Below the pieces are notes generated by a model, which was not told the DNA's origin, made no database searches, and saw only the letters and a list, made by a program, of their open reading frames with translations. A stretch of 64,000 nucleotides of DNA from Syngnathus acus (taxonomy: Eukaryota; Chordata; Actinopteri; Syngnathiformes; Syngnathidae): the NCBI RefSeq assembly GCF_901709675.1, contig NC_051087.1:14194067-14258066 (forward strand). The letters are read 5' to 3'. Position 1 is the stretch's first letter, and the number at the start of each line of letters is the position of its first letter. Shown piece by piece: positions 1-11,417 of the stretch. Position numbers and translations under genes: made by a program.

Positions 1-205
1 CAATTACGTTATCGGGGCGTGCGCTCGAACAAGACGATCGCGATAACATGACGTACGCAACATGTGATGTGCGACGGTAACGTGTCGCAACCATGGAGCG
101 TCAATTGACGCACCCCGCTGTTAGAGGTAGATCAAAACAGCCGCTGTTCTAGTGTTAAGAACACCAGTGAGATGCAGGTATTGCATACCACATAAGGAAA
201 ATATA

Positions 206-1026
206 CCGTCTTCTCTGTGCATAATGCGCCCCCGTGCATAATACGCACCCTAAAAATGGCATGTCGATGCTGGAAAAAAGCCTGTACCCATGTATAATAA
301 GCACCCAAATTTTGACTCTTAAGTCAGAAAAAAGATCATCTTTGGGAACAACCGGATGTTATTCTGCCGGTCAGTATCACTGCGCATGCGGTAGCAAACT
401 CGATAGCGAAGAAATGTTTCGGATTTGTGTAGGGTACATTGTGACAGCAAACGAGCAGGTGATCGAGCAAGCGTCTGATACGAGAGCATTGTGTTCGTAT
501 GCAGCTGCCCTATTGCCTAATTTTTCTGCCTCTTCAATGACTTTCTTTTGAAATGCTATACTATAACTTGCTCTCTAAACCATCTTGATGAAACTGCTAA
601 TTAAACTGTGAATTGAAACTAATAGGTAGAGAACTGAACTCTCGCTCTTTATATAGCTGACGTGTCTTGCTCATCCGTTCTGCGCATCAGATCCATAGTG
701 CGCATGCGCAGTGATACTGCCTCCATATGATATCCGGTCTGCGATGGAGATTAAAAAACAAACAATATTTGACAATAACACACCATCAAGGATTGCACCA
801 TCGCATCAAACGATGTGTCGTCAATTATGAATTTTACTGACTAAGTGTGTTGGGCAGGATGGCTGAATGTGATGCGCGATTGACAACAAACAAGAAAGGT
901 GTGATTTCAAGTTTTATTTCGAGGGAGATTTTCTTCAAAAATTGTTGTACCCATGCATAATGTGCACCCCAGATTTTAGGACAATAAATTAATTAAATTT
1001 TGCGCATTATGCACGGAAAATGACGG
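206..1026 (-). mobile_element. TA-flanked miniature DNA transposon, 821 bp
   Basis: Both ends carry an inverted repeat starting CCGTC and running into an ATAATGCGC motif, and the element is bounded by TA on each side (204-205, 1027-1028). Subterminal copies of the ATAATGCGCAC motif repeat inside each end. A second copy in the opposite orientation lies at 38941-39705. TA duplication and subterminal repeats fit the Tc1/mariner-pogo group by established knowledge; the exact family is inferred. No transposase domain was found. A TATA-like stretch and leader seen clearly in the other copy are present here on the minus strand near 640-660. Confidence 0.7.
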
Positions 1027-1028
1027 TA

Positions 1029-2089
1029 CATATTATCGCCCATTTCAGTGCCCCTTGGCGATCGGACGGAAAGTGTTCTCTATTAATTGCCCACCCCCCC
1101 TGTTGGACATAAACCTTCTCTAATGATCGCACTGGGCGATCATTAGAATAAATACGGTATATTTTTATAGCAGTAGTACAGTAGAACATCTGCCCCATAG
1201 ACAAAGATTCTGGGTTTGAATCTTGGTTCTGACCTTTCTTTGTTGAGTTGGCATGTCCTCTCTATGTTTTATGCCTGTGCTGAGGTCATCCCACATTTCC
1301 AGAACATGCATACAAGTTTGAAAATGAATGGGGTGAATTGGCCGTGAGTCAAGTGTATATCCCGTTTTTGTATAAAGGTCAGCTGGTTTAGTCTGCAGTT
1401 CCCCGCATCCCCAAACAGGATAATCAGTTACCTTAAACTGGTTCCTAGTCCATAGGGTCTGTGACTAAACCAGGGTGTTCCACACCGCTCGCTCATAGCT
1501 CAGCTGTGGTAACGTCCACCTCCCATGGTGACCCTGAAAATGATAAGTGGATGCATGGATAGCAGTGGTTATAGATAAGAAAACAATAGTTTTTGAGTTG
1601 CAACAGGAGACCCATTGTCATCTCATTTCTTCCCCAAACACCACTTGGCGCACTCTGCACAGTCAGTGCACCCCTCCCCTCCTTGTTTAAGAGTTGCTTC
1701 CACTCAAGGCAGCAGCCAGCTGAGGTCTTTGAGCCTGAGGTTTGTATTGTGTGTCTTTTTTTCTTATTGCTCACTTCTACACTTGGATATATGCAATAAC
1801 TATGCCGGGTCTTAATGGGGTAATAGCGGCTTAAAACATGGAGCAAGGGAGGGTTATAGGTTCACGCATTAAAGAGCGAAATAACAAAACCTGCTGTGAG
1901 TGGTGGCAAACCATGCTACAACAGTTTGGTGAAACTAATAATTTATTGGGACAAAATCTGATCCAACTGGAAATTCCCTGTGTCATATTTTGGTATGTCA
2001 ACCAGGAGAGGAACTGGACAAGGTTCACAATCTTGTTTCATGAAGAGTGATATGATTCAAGACAAAACATTTTGGATAAAGTATCATCA
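1029..2089. other. Unassigned intronic sequence
   Basis: No gene recognised. A short SINE-like tail (CCTCCCATGGTGACCCTGAAAATGATAAGTGGATGCATGG) is seen near 1510-1560. Open frames here have no recognisable domain. Confidence 0.5.
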
Positions 2090-2458
2090 TTATTATCCAT
2101 CCATCCATTTTCTGAACCGCTTAGTCCCCACGGGGGTCGCGGGTGTGCTGGAGCCTATCCCAGCCGTCATCGGGCAGTAGGCGGGGGACACCCTGAACCG
2201 GTTGCCAGCCAATCGCAGGGCACACAGAGACAAACAACCATTTGCACTCGCACTCACACCTAGGGACAATTTGGAGTCTTCAATCGGCCTACCAAGCATG
2301 TTTTTTGGATGTGGGAGGAAACCGGAGTGCCCGGAGAAAACCCACGCGGGCCCGGGGAGAACATGCAAACTCCACACAGGGAGGGCCGGAGGTGGAATCG
2401 AACCCGCACCCTCGTAACTGTGAGGCGGACGTGCTACCCAGTGCTCCACCGAGCCGCC
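2090..2458 (-). mobile_element. tRNA-derived SINE, near full length
   Basis: Read on the minus strand it begins GGCGGCTCGGTGGAGCACTG, with a tRNA-like promoter part (A-box-like TAGCACGTCCGCC, B-box-like GGGTTCGATTCC). It continues through the conserved body about the flanking CTGGCAACCGGTTCAGGG motif and ends in GGATGGATGG. This is the common percomorph SINE layout. Five further full or partial copies are in this window (16816, 38368, 48777, 62699 and fragments). It abuts an ATT microsatellite. Confidence 0.85.
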
Positions 2459-2487
2459 AACATTATTATTATTATTATTATTATTAT
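2459..2487. repeat. (ATT)n microsatellite
   Basis: About nine ATT units directly beside the SINE head. Confidence 0.9.
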
Positions 2488-3598
2488 GAAAGTCCTTTGT
2501 TTTTGCTTTTGACCATAAACTGATAACATTTGTGCTTGTGTAGTTTTTCTATCTGTACTTCTAACATTCCATGATGTTGCCATATCTCTATCTTTTCTGT
2601 AACTCACTGATAGTTACACCCATCTCCACATCCCCTGCCGCCCGAGTGAGGCAGGGGAACAGTCCAACCTAACTTCTTTTCTTATCTACATGAAGACGGA
2701 CTTGCCTACAGCCCAAGTGGCACAAAATATCTCTCTCTGACAGTCACATTTCCTTGTTTTGGTGGTGAGTCCGGTCTGCCGCAGTGACTTGCACCACCCT
2801 CACCCATGCACATGCTTCACCACCTGTTACTTTGGATCATAACATCATCCAAGTAGGCAGCAGCAAGCACAACATGACTGACTGCTCAAGAATGTGATGT
2901 TTTGCCCTAAGATCCGGGATGCTCTTTATTTTTCCTTATTCAAGTTCCATGTTGATAACCTCAAGCGGTTTTGAGCCAAACAGGTCAGTCAACAGAAAGT
3001 ATAGTTACCTACAGGAGCACGATTGCAGACATCACCACCTACAAAGTTTTGAATCATGATTTTTCAAGGTTTTGCTCAGCCTTGGCCATTTATCGGGTAG
3101 GATCGACAACTACATGGCATAACTACATGCCTATTCTTTAATTTTGCACAAAAACACACAAAGTGTACTGTCAGGTAGAATTACTAAAGAAGCCCTTGGA
3201 AACAGCACATGTGCAACTCTATGATGAGAGGGTGAACACTTTTGGCATATCCACCAAGGCTAACACCAAGATATATCCCTGTGTACTCCGGTGAAAATGC
3301 CCAATTAAGTTCGCACTTGCAGGGAACCTCGAAAGGTGCTAATGGCTGAAACAGTGCTTTTGCCAAATGGATCACATACCACTGGCATACACCTTTGCTA
3401 ATGTGGAGCTGATAGGAATGGTCCATTATGTCGTCTCGTTTTACCATAAGCTATTTGCTGAACAATGAAGGTACGATGAACGACTTAGTTAACTGCTAGC
3501 GGCATTTTGAAGCCATAGACTTCCTCTTCTAATTTCCTCTTCTGTCTGAATTTCACCACTCGGGATTGTAGGGTTATAATAGTGTACATAATAGTATA
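2488..3598. other. Unassigned intronic sequence
   Basis: No gene, transposon end or RNA recognised. The frames that are open here have no known motif. Confidence 0.5.
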
Positions 3599-3840
3599 TA
3601 CCGTAATTTTAGGACTATAAGTCGCGTTTTTATTTTCATAGTTTGGGTGGGGGGGCGACTTATAATAAGGAGCGACTTATGTGTTTTTTTTCAAAATTTT
3701 TCGAAAAAAAAAAAAGTGAAACCGCGATAAACGAACCGCGATGTAGCAAGGGATTACTGTTTTTGAATTTCGAGTGACGTCAGCAGCGCGACGCGGAGTG
3801 GCGCGGCGGTTGTTTACATAAAGGACAAAGATTGATCACG

Positions 3841-3942
3841 GGATGACGAAGATGCCCCACGTACTACCGGCATCATTAGCGGCTTTGTTTCTAAGTGAAA
3901 CGGCGGACGAAGAGTTTGAAGGATTTAAGGATTTGGAGTGAC
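3841..3942 (+). pseudogene. pogo-like transposase, C-terminal tail only
   Basis: The plus strand reads PHVLPASLAALFLSETADE followed by EFEGFKDLE and a stop. The better preserved minus-strand copy at 6107-6719 ends PHVLPASVAALFESDTGDE then EFAGFND. The conserved acidic tail identifies this as the last roughly 30 codons of the same transposase. The DNA-binding and catalytic parts are missing. Confidence 0.8.
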
Positions 3943-3999
3943 ACAGAAGGTTTGAAAAACTATTATGGCTTTTACCCACGCCCGGTCCTACTCTAAGGA

Positions 4000-4230
4000 G
4001 CTCTCTTTCACCTCCGTGGATTGAAGTCGGGGGCCGGCGCTCGGCCGGGTGGCTGTCCAGGGACGGTGGATGGGGCTCGGACATGGCTTTTACGCACGCC
4101 CGGTCCTACTCTCCGGAGCTCTCTTTCACCTCCGTGGATGGAAGTCGAGGGCCGGCGCTCGGCCGGGTGGCTGTCCGGGGACGGTGGATGGGGCTCGGTC
4201 ATGGCTTTTACGCACGCCCGGTCCTATTCT
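4000..4230. repeat. GC-rich tandem repeat, ~118-bp unit
   Basis: About two units. The motif GGGCCGGCGC recurs at 4031 and 4149, each followed by TCGGCCGGGTGGCTGTCC and CACGCCCGGTCCTA. Related units make up the centre of the palindrome at 58582-59796. The open frames across it on both strands are repeat artefacts. Confidence 0.85.
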
Positions 4231-5035
4231 ATGGATCTCTCACATGCCTGGAAGTTTGTTTTGTTAAATAAAGAGCCGTTTACCAAACCCACGTCTTTCC
4301 TTGTACTTTGTTAGGGCTACAATATAGTTATATACTAAATCTGTGGAATAACGACGAGGCTGACGTCAGGGCTCACGCGCGGCGTTGTTGACAAAGGACG
4401 AGGAATTTGATCGATGGATTTAATGATTTAGAGTGCACAGATGGTTTGATAATAGTATTGCTTATATAATAGTTTTTTGATTTCTAATTTATATATCGTT
4501 ATATGGGCCTGTGGAATATTTTGAAGTGCAAGCGCCGTCAGCTGCGCGCACCCATTGTTGACAAAGGACGATCGATGGATTTAATGATTTGGAGTGACAC
4601 AGATGGTTTGATAACATTATTGCTTATATAATAGTTACTTGATATATAATTTATATATCGTTATATGTGCCTGTGGAATATTTTGAAGTGCAAGCGCCGT
4701 CAGCGGCGCGCACGCATTGTTGACAAAATAATTTTCGGACTATAAATCGCACCAGCCATAAAATGCCCAAAAAAGTGAAAAAAAACCATGTATAAGTCGC
4801 TCCGGAGTATAAGTCGCATATTGGGGGGCAATCTATTCGACAAAATCCAACACCAAGAACAGACATGAACGAGCAACAACAGGCTAAACAATACGGTATG
4901 CTAACGTGACAAACACAAACGAGGAGCTGAGAACGGGCCTGACGTAACATTCAGAGTTATTTAAAAAAACTATTACATAAATAACACGTTTGTAAAACCA
5001 GCTGTGTCACTCCAATTCATTAAATCCATCGATCG

Positions 5036-5478
5036 TGTCAGGCTTCGGGGTGGAGTAATGGAGCGAGGCGACCAAGTGCAGCTTGGACCAGGGTTTATTG
5101 TGGAAACCAAAAGGACTCGGCAAACTGACGTGACTAAACAACAAACTAACAGGACTGACCGACCAAAACGTGAAACAAAAGACAGGAACCAAACAAATCG
5201 CGTGACAGTGAGACATGCATTGTCCAAATCTCATGCAATGCTCCGACGGCGAGTGACACACAAACAGAACTTAAATACAACACAGGTAACGAGAGGCAGG
5301 TGAGTGTGATTACACTGATCATGGGTACACAGGAAGGGAGGGGCGAGCACACAGACACACTGACAAACTATGGACATGATCAGGGACACATAGCAAAAGG
5401 GGGGACGAGACATGACAGAACCCGAACAGAAACCATGGCAACCTAGACATCTAACAAAACTGGGGACGAGACATGACA
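5036..5478 (-). mobile_element. Solo LTR, Ty3/sushi-like, minus orientation
   Basis: Begins TGTCAGG and ends CATGACA, and is flanked by a 5-bp duplication GATCG (5031-5035 and 5479-5483). The uninterrupted target CATCGATCGTCC occurs in the related element copies nearby. Read on the minus strand it has the CAATAAACCCTGGTCCAAGC polyadenylation/U5 motif shared by other LTRs in this window. Near 5410-5420 a second GACATGACAGAACCC resembles an LTR end followed by a polypurine-side motif, so the left 60 bp may be a remnant of internal sequence. Confidence 0.85.
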
Positions 5479-6106
5479 GATCGTCCTTTGTCAACAATGC
5501 CGTGTGCCGCGCCGCAGTTCAAATTATTCCACAGGCCCATACAACGATATATAAACTATATTTTAAATAACTATCACATAAACAACAACATTATCAAACC
5601 ATTTGTGTCACTCCAAATCATTAAATCCATCGATCAAATTTCTTGTCTTTTATCGATCGTCCTTTGTCAACAATGCCGTGTGCCGCGCCGCAGTTCAAAT
5701 TATTCCACAGGCCCATACAACGATACAGATATAAACTATATTTTAAATAACTATCACATAAACAACAATATTCTCAAACCATTTGTGTCACTCCAAATCA
5801 TTAAATCCATCGATCAAATTTCTCGTCCTTTATGTCAACAACGCCACGCGTGAGCAGCTGACGTCAGCCTCGTGGGTCAGTTGCGACTCCTTTTATTCCA
5901 CAGATGTAGTATATAAATATATTGTAGCGTACAAGGGAAGACGTGGGTTTGGTAAACAGCCCTTTATTTAACAAAACAAGAGTTCAACGAGCCAACAACT
6001 ATGAACTGTAATGATAAAAATATATAGAAGTTGCTACACGAAATAAAATATATATCAAATAACTATAACAAAAATAAAAAAAAATTCCAAACCTTCTGCG
6101 TCACTC

Positions 6107-6719
6107 CTAATCATTAAATCCTGCAAACTCTTCGTCCCCCGTGTCACTTTCAAACAAAGCCGCGACTGATGCCGGTAGTACGTGGGGCCCTTCGTCATCT
6201 CCGTCGCTGACGTCAGACTCCTCGTCAGTTTCAGTTGGAATTATTCCAGTTTTTCTAAATCCTGACAGAATGATTTTGGGTGTAACCGAAGCCCACGCTT
6301 TGTCGATCCATCCAATGACGTCCAGGAATGTTGCACGTCGCATTCTCCCAGTTGCCGTGAAGCTGTGTTCTCCGTCCACCATCCACTGCTCCCACAGGTT
6401 ACGCAGAACTGCTTTAAAGCTCCTATTCACGGAGACGTCAAGTGGCTGAAGTATTTTAGTACAGCCTCCAGGGATGATGGCAGGTATGGAGTTGAGGCTT
6501 TTTAATTTCTCTTTTATCTGTGGCGTGATATGCGCTCGCATGCTGTCTATCACAAGCAGAGCTTTGTTCGCTCTGAAGAAGCTCCGATTTTCGCCAATCC
6601 CTTACAAGTTTCTCACTAACGCCAAACTTTCTTTCTGCTGCTCGATTACTGTTTTCGGCTGCATATTTTACAACTTGAAGTTTGTAACCTGCAGAATATG
6701 AGTTTCTTTTTGGTGCCAT
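6107..6719 (-). pseudogene. pogo-like transposase (Brinker DBD + DDE), internally deleted
   Basis: Two minus-strand frames. The 5' one (6719 downward) starts MAPKRNSYSAGYKLQVVKYA and continues with a helix-turn-helix ending FGVSEKLVRDWRK, a Brinker/CENP-B-like DNA-binding domain. The second (from about 6600 down to 6107) starts at KALLVIDSMRAHIT, the block around the second catalytic Asp of pogo transposases. It continues with ILQPLDVSVNRSFK and an acidic C-terminus. The first catalytic region between them is gone and the frame changes at the junction, so the protein cannot be active. It lies inside the element at 4727-7397. Confidence 0.85.
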
Positions 6720-6857
6720 TTTTGTTAAGCCCTTCCCAGTTGATGAGTCACGGCCAACGGTGAAAGTTAGAGCGCCCTCATCCAGTTTCGTCTGAAAATA
6801 ACAGCTTTTTTTTTCAGCTGTAGTTTTTTGTTTTGTTTATTTGGTTGTTTCATCAAA

Positions 6858-7120
6858 GTCAAAGTCAAAGTCTGCTTTATTGTCTATTTCTTCATATGCC
6901 AAGACACAAAGAGATCGAAATTACGTTCCCACTATCCCGCGGTGACAAGACATAGTACACAATATGCATACAAGTAAACAACACAAAAAAATAAAAACAA
7001 GAAGGCACAAACAATGAATAAACAAGAGTGATGAATAAATAATAAATAAACAAATAACATAATAAATATAAGAGGAGCAAAAATGGAGCAAGTGTGCATA
7101 CAGCAGACAGTGGACTTGGA
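6858..7120 (-). mobile_element. LINE 3' tail (L2/Rex-like)
   Basis: Read on the minus strand it ends in GACTTTGACTTTGACTTTG, the short tandem tail typical of this LINE type, after an A/T-rich 3' untranslated part. No reverse transcriptase is left. It is inserted between the transposase and the right end of the pogo-like element. Confidence 0.6.
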
Positions 7121-7533
7121 TATGGCGCTTTAAAGTGTTAATTGCTTTATTTGATTTTTTCTCTCTATTTTTCATGTTTTGAATATGTTCAAGATAAAGA
7201 TATAAAAGCATGTGAAGTGATCAACTATACTAAAAATAACATGTGAAGTGGTCAACTATACTTGTAAGTAAGTGATGTGTTCATGATCAAGCAAAAATTT
7301 GTGATTTAAAACATATATAAGTCGCTCCTGAGTATAAGTCGCCCCCCCACCCAAACTATGAAAAAAAAACCCGCGACTTATAGTCCGAAAATTACGGTAA
7401 TAGTTATAATAGTGTGGATGTGTTTAGAGAGATATGGGCATTACCCGTCCCTGGGACAGAATGATTGTGGACAGAGGACGACACAAAGAATGGACTAACC
7501 AGGGATAGAAATACATTTTTGTCTTTCCCTGTA

Positions 7534-7943
7534 CCGTATTTTCCGGACTATAAGGCGCACCGGACCATAAGGCGCACCTTCAATGAATGGCCCATTTTAA
7601 AACTTTGTCCTTATATAAGGCGCACCGGACTATAAGGCGCACCATTAATGCATCATGTCAGATTTTTAATCCAAATCAAATCATTCTCCATTTTATGTTT
7701 TATTTCAACTTCAGACGCAACAAATAACTTTATAATCACAAAATAATAATCCATCGTCTTTTTGATTCATGATTCATAGACTTCAGCGGGCCACTTATGA
7801 TTGATTTCATGACACAATGCTTCGGGCCAGTTTAAATTTAGGAATTTGGTCCATATATAAGGCGCACCGGACTATAAGGCGCACTGTCGGCTTTTGAGAA
7901 AATTTTAGGTTTTTAGGCGCGCCTTATAGTCTGGAAAATACGG
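7534..7943. mobile_element. 410-bp MITE, 'ATAAGGCGCAC' pogo-related type
   Basis: TA-flanked (7532-7533, 7944-7945). The left end is CCGTATTTTCCGGACTATAAG and the right end is its near reverse complement. Four copies of GGACTATAAGGCGCAC (or close variants) sit near the ends. There is no coding capacity. Related elements are at 28195-29194, 31743-32134 and 33018-38355. Confidence 0.9.
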
Positions 7944-8287
7944 TAATTGTCCTCAACCGGGTCAAGCACCAACTGACAGAAACACACCCAGCCTGTCTTG
8001 TGTGTGTAATCCACCAATAGAGATTGCATATGAAGTATCATGACGTGCTGGTTGCCTTGTGCGTGTTCAGAGTGTTTATATGCGGAGGGAGTGACTTACC
8101 TTTGCTTCAAGCGAATAAGAGGAGGAACTGTCCTCCTCTGGCAAAAAAATTTACACATCACCATTCAGTCTGGTGACCGATGGTGGTTGTGTTGGTTGAC
8201 ACTTAAACAGTTGTAAACAATTCAATCTATAGCGCGCACACCGCAATGCCATTGTAGTCTAACATTGTATTTTTATTTCACCATATA

Positions 8288-8343
8288 TGCATTGTGTGTG
8301 TGTGTGTGTTTTGTGTGTGTGTGTGCGTGTGTGTTGTGTGTTA

Positions 8344-8399
<56 letters not shown>

Positions 8400-8404
8400 A
8401 CGCG
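8288..8404. repeat. (GT)n microsatellite
   Basis: Long GT/TG run with a few interruptions. The preceding 7946-8287 shows nothing recognisable. Open frames rich in Cys-Val come from this repeat. Confidence 0.95.
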
Positions 8405-8760
8405 TATGCGTGTGTTTTAACTTTATTTGGCTGCTTCCGCCTTTTCATGCACATGCGTGTGATGGAAGTCTACCAAAATTAGCGTTTCCATTTTATCTTG
8501 CATGTGTAATCCGTATGTTCGGAACAAATGTGAATAAAAAATATAGTGAAATATTAGAAAAAAAAATTATTCAAGCAGGAGGTGGCAAAAGAAAGTGATT
8601 TTGCTGAAATCCTATTTTTGAGAGATTAATAACAATGACTGAAATAAGAGACTCCAAACCAATCTGGTAATATTTTATCATGAGTGGTAATTCTATTAAT
8701 AATAATATTATAAGAATAATAATTAATAATATTTATCATGGGTGGCGTTTTGCCACACAC

Positions 8761-9178
8761 TGTCACCTGCTAGTTTGTTGTCGCGTCTTCGCTCTCGCCC
8801 CTCCCTGCCTTTGTGTCTCCCGTAACCACGGTAATCACTGTTACCTGCTCCTTCTTGTCAACCCTTGTGTATTTAAACCCTGCCCGCCTGTCACACCCTG
8901 TCAGATCGTCTGCTTATGCTCCTGCTCTGTATCCATCTTGCTGTTCATGTCCTGTTTCAAGTCCTGCATTCTCCCCAGTCGAAGTCACAGTCAGTATATG
9001 TTACCTGTTTCTGTTCCTGGTCCGAGTGGACTTATGTTAGCTGTCCGAGTGGAGTTCTGTTACCTGTCTGCTGTCCTTGGGGACTTCCGACCTGTCTGTA
9101 AACCTACTCTCCACTACCCCTTTTCTTGTCAATAAACATTGGTCCAAGCATCATTTGGTTGCCCTAATTCGATCCTTG
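8761..9178 (+). mobile_element. LTR-like sequence, diverged
   Basis: Begins TGTCACC. A TATTTAAACCC TATA-like box lies at about 8870 and TCAATAAACATTGGTCCAAGC near 9130, matching the U5 layout of the other LTRs here. The 3' end reads CCTTGATA instead of the usual TTGACA, and no 5-bp duplication was found, so this is an old, diverged copy. Confidence 0.6.
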
Positions 9179-9266
9179 ATATGCTTGGATGCAATGCACA
9201 GTGGGACCCCGGTTAAAGTAAGCCTTTTTAAACCTAAACCTTTGGCAGTTGCCATATGGTAGAGAT

Positions 9267-9900
9267 CAGGGGTCTCAAACTCAATTTACCTGGGGGCCAC
9301 TGGAGGTAGATAGAGTCTGGGGTTAGGCTGGGCCGCATTGGTTTTTATTATGCTTGGATAAAAAAATTTAATGTTATCAAATTTAAGGACAATAATTATC
9401 AAACAGTAATAAATAAATAAATAAATAAATAAGTAATATGATAGGCATGAAAATAATAATACAACAGATATAGAAAGCTGAAAAAAACATATAGTTGCTG
9501 ACTAGAGAAATGTATCATTATTCACATGTCTGTATTAACAGTTCTTTAACCTTGGAAGGAACATTGTTCTGAACATGGCTTCTGCCTACTTCTTGCTGCT
9601 CGAGACCTGGCAGCACGTCTTTTCGCATAGCTGAGCCACATTTGGTGTGATGGAGGAAGCAGTTGAGACCTTCAGTAGGGCTTGAAGACGCTCATCAGTA
9701 AGTCTGGACCTGTACTTGAAGTTCAAAGTATAACAGACCTTTTCGCACAAGTACTATATGTGTTACCAAAAAGATACATTCGAATCAGCAGCGCACACAA
9801 CCTTTCATATCACAATGGCGGGCCACACTGACATCAAACTTTCATATTAAGGGGAGGGCCACAAACTATCGTCCCTCAGGCCGCGAGTTTAAGACCACTG
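9267..9900. mobile_element. hAT-type non-autonomous element, 634 bp
   Basis: The ends CAGGGGTCTCAAACTC and GAGTTTAAGACCACTG are near inverted copies. GTAGAGAT occurs immediately before the left end (9259-9266) and 2 bp after the right end (9903-9910), an almost exact 8-bp target duplication as expected for hAT. It contains an AAAT microsatellite (about 9410-9432). No transposase was recognised. Confidence 0.75.
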
Positions 9901-9910
9901 GTGTAGAGAT

Positions 9911-11161
9911 GTGCACTCCACCATTTTTAAATGGTAAATAAATTGGGTGTCTCATCAGTTAGTCTATGACTTTTTTTCTGGACTGACGATAGACAGGGAG
10001 ACGGACCTCTTCTGTCTGAATTTCTGTCTGAATGGAAGCCCTTTTCAATGGTGAAGATCGACGGCGACGGGGAATGATTAGTTCTTAACAGAATTTTAAA
10101 AATTGAAAGATTAAGATACATTTTTTAGGAAGTGACTTTCTAGTGGTTAGCAGCTTTGTAAATGTGATGCGGTTAAAACCTTTGGTGCAGCTAACTTTAG
10201 CACTGGTGCAACCAGTTGAGTGCAGCAATGGAACCTGTGCAAAAATATAACGTAGTGCTCTGAATGGTCTCCTCCGCCTCCACAAAACGGGGCGCTGTAC
10301 CCCCCAGCTGCAAAGCAATGATTGACTCATTTACAGTTCCTCATGTGGCAGACTTGAACTGGTGTCAGTGTTCCTCAGACATAAAGCCCATGCGCTCATA
10401 AACGGCTTTCCTCACATCTTTGAACCAGCTCTGTGAGAAGGCCGGGATGCTGAGTGCTTCAGTCTGCGCAGAGTAAACAAGCACACAGCCGACTCTGCAG
10501 CAGGCCACATGCCACTGCTGCAGACGCTTTTACCACAAAGATGGCTGGGAAGGCGTGGGGGTCTTTTGCCGATGTTATCTCATGAAAGCGATGCTGGAGA
10601 TGAGGGAGTTGGAGCTACATATACAAGGAAAGCTAGGTTTGCCACTCTGTCAAGGCCCGGAGTGCCTCCAACTGCTGCATGTTCACTGCTGCTACTTCCC
10701 GGCGCATTGCGGCAATCTCAGCCAGAAACTTGTGCCAATGTGAGGTTGCTGTGGATCTGTCAACCTATGTGTTGGGGCATATTCTGTGCCTATGTTGATA
10801 TTTCCTGACCTCTATATTCCCAGAGGCGTAAATACACAAAAACAGATGGATAGCGCGCAAAAAAACAACTAAAAAAAACAAAACGAGTTGATGACTGAAA
10901 CTTGATGAAACCTGTAAAAAAAAAGGTTACTTTTCATAATATTAGCAACAAGAGTGAAGGTATGACCATCCAGTGTTTGCATAAAAAAAAAATGTTTGTG
11001 GTGAAAACCTGCAAAAGCATTACAAAAGAATGCAAACCATTGGTAATAACATGGACATGGTGTACAGATGCAATTATGACAAGGATTTGTACCTAAATAT
11101 TTGTTCTTATTTTCTTTTATCTATTCCTGTTCTTTTGCTGCATAATCCTAATTTTACTATA
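9911..11161. other. Unassigned; possible decayed coding on the minus strand
   Basis: Minus-strand reading near 10740-10640 gives FLAEIAAMRREVAAV, a heptad-like coiled-coil phrase. Near 10440-10370 it gives SWFKDVRKAVYERMGFM. They are in separated frames with stops between. This could be a decayed accessory protein of a transposon or an old retrocopy; it was not identified. Confidence 0.3.
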
Positions 11162-11417
11162 CTGTAGGACAAGGGTGTCAAGCACATTTCTGTCACGGGA
11201 CGCATTGTAGTCATAGTTTCCCTTGGAGGGCCATTATGACTGTCAACGCTTTATATTATTTACAGTATAGGCTACACGGCAAACTGATGAATAACTAGTT
11301 TTGAAATCAGAGGCTTATCAAAACTGTTCAAAATGTTTAAAAAGATGAATGGTAATAAAAATTGCTAGCAATGTTTCTGTTTGGAAAACATGGAGACAAT
11401 TTATGATTTCGGTAATT

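Larger units (their letters stand above)
3601..4726 (+). mobile_element. pogo-like transposon, inverted partial copy
   Basis: Starts directly after TA (3599-3600) with CCGTAATTTTAGGACTATAAGTCGCG, followed by the subterminal motif CATAGTTTGGGTGGGGGGGCGACTTAT. That end type is the same as the right ends at 7397 and 60002, so this copy points the other way. It holds a transposase C-terminal tail on the plus strand (3841-3942), GC-rich repeats of about 118 bp (4000-4230), and two further diverged copies of the gene tail (4390-4610). At about 4727 it runs straight into the left-type end of a second element. Confidence 0.75.
4727..7397 (-). mobile_element. pogo-like transposon with decayed transposase
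   Basis: The left-type end (AATTTTCGGACTATAAATCGC, then GCTCCGGAGTATAAGTCGC) matches the intact left end at 58297 but has lost its first few bases. The right end reads GCGACTTATAGTCCGAAAATTACGG and is followed by TA (7398-7399). Inside are a solo LTR (5036-5478), tandem copies of the transposase 3' end (about 5480-5850), the transposase remnant (6107-6719, minus) and a LINE tail (6858-7120). The TA target and the Brinker-type plus DDE domains place it with pogo/Tigger elements. Confidence 0.8.

Noticed and set aside
2432-2458. tRNA gene from A- and B-box-like motifs (also at 46950-46977 and 48777-48845)
   Set aside because: These are the promoter parts of tRNA-derived SINEs, without a full cloverleaf.
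4021-4314. GC-rich open frames with RRSAGWLS words here and at 58884-59494, on both strands
   Set aside because: They arise from the ~118-bp GC-rich tandem unit and its palindromic copies; frames are open in several phases and show no domain.
8287-8598. Cys/Val-rich small secreted-like open frame
   Set aside because: Produced by the (GT)n repeat; no signal peptide or conserved cysteine spacing beyond the repeat.
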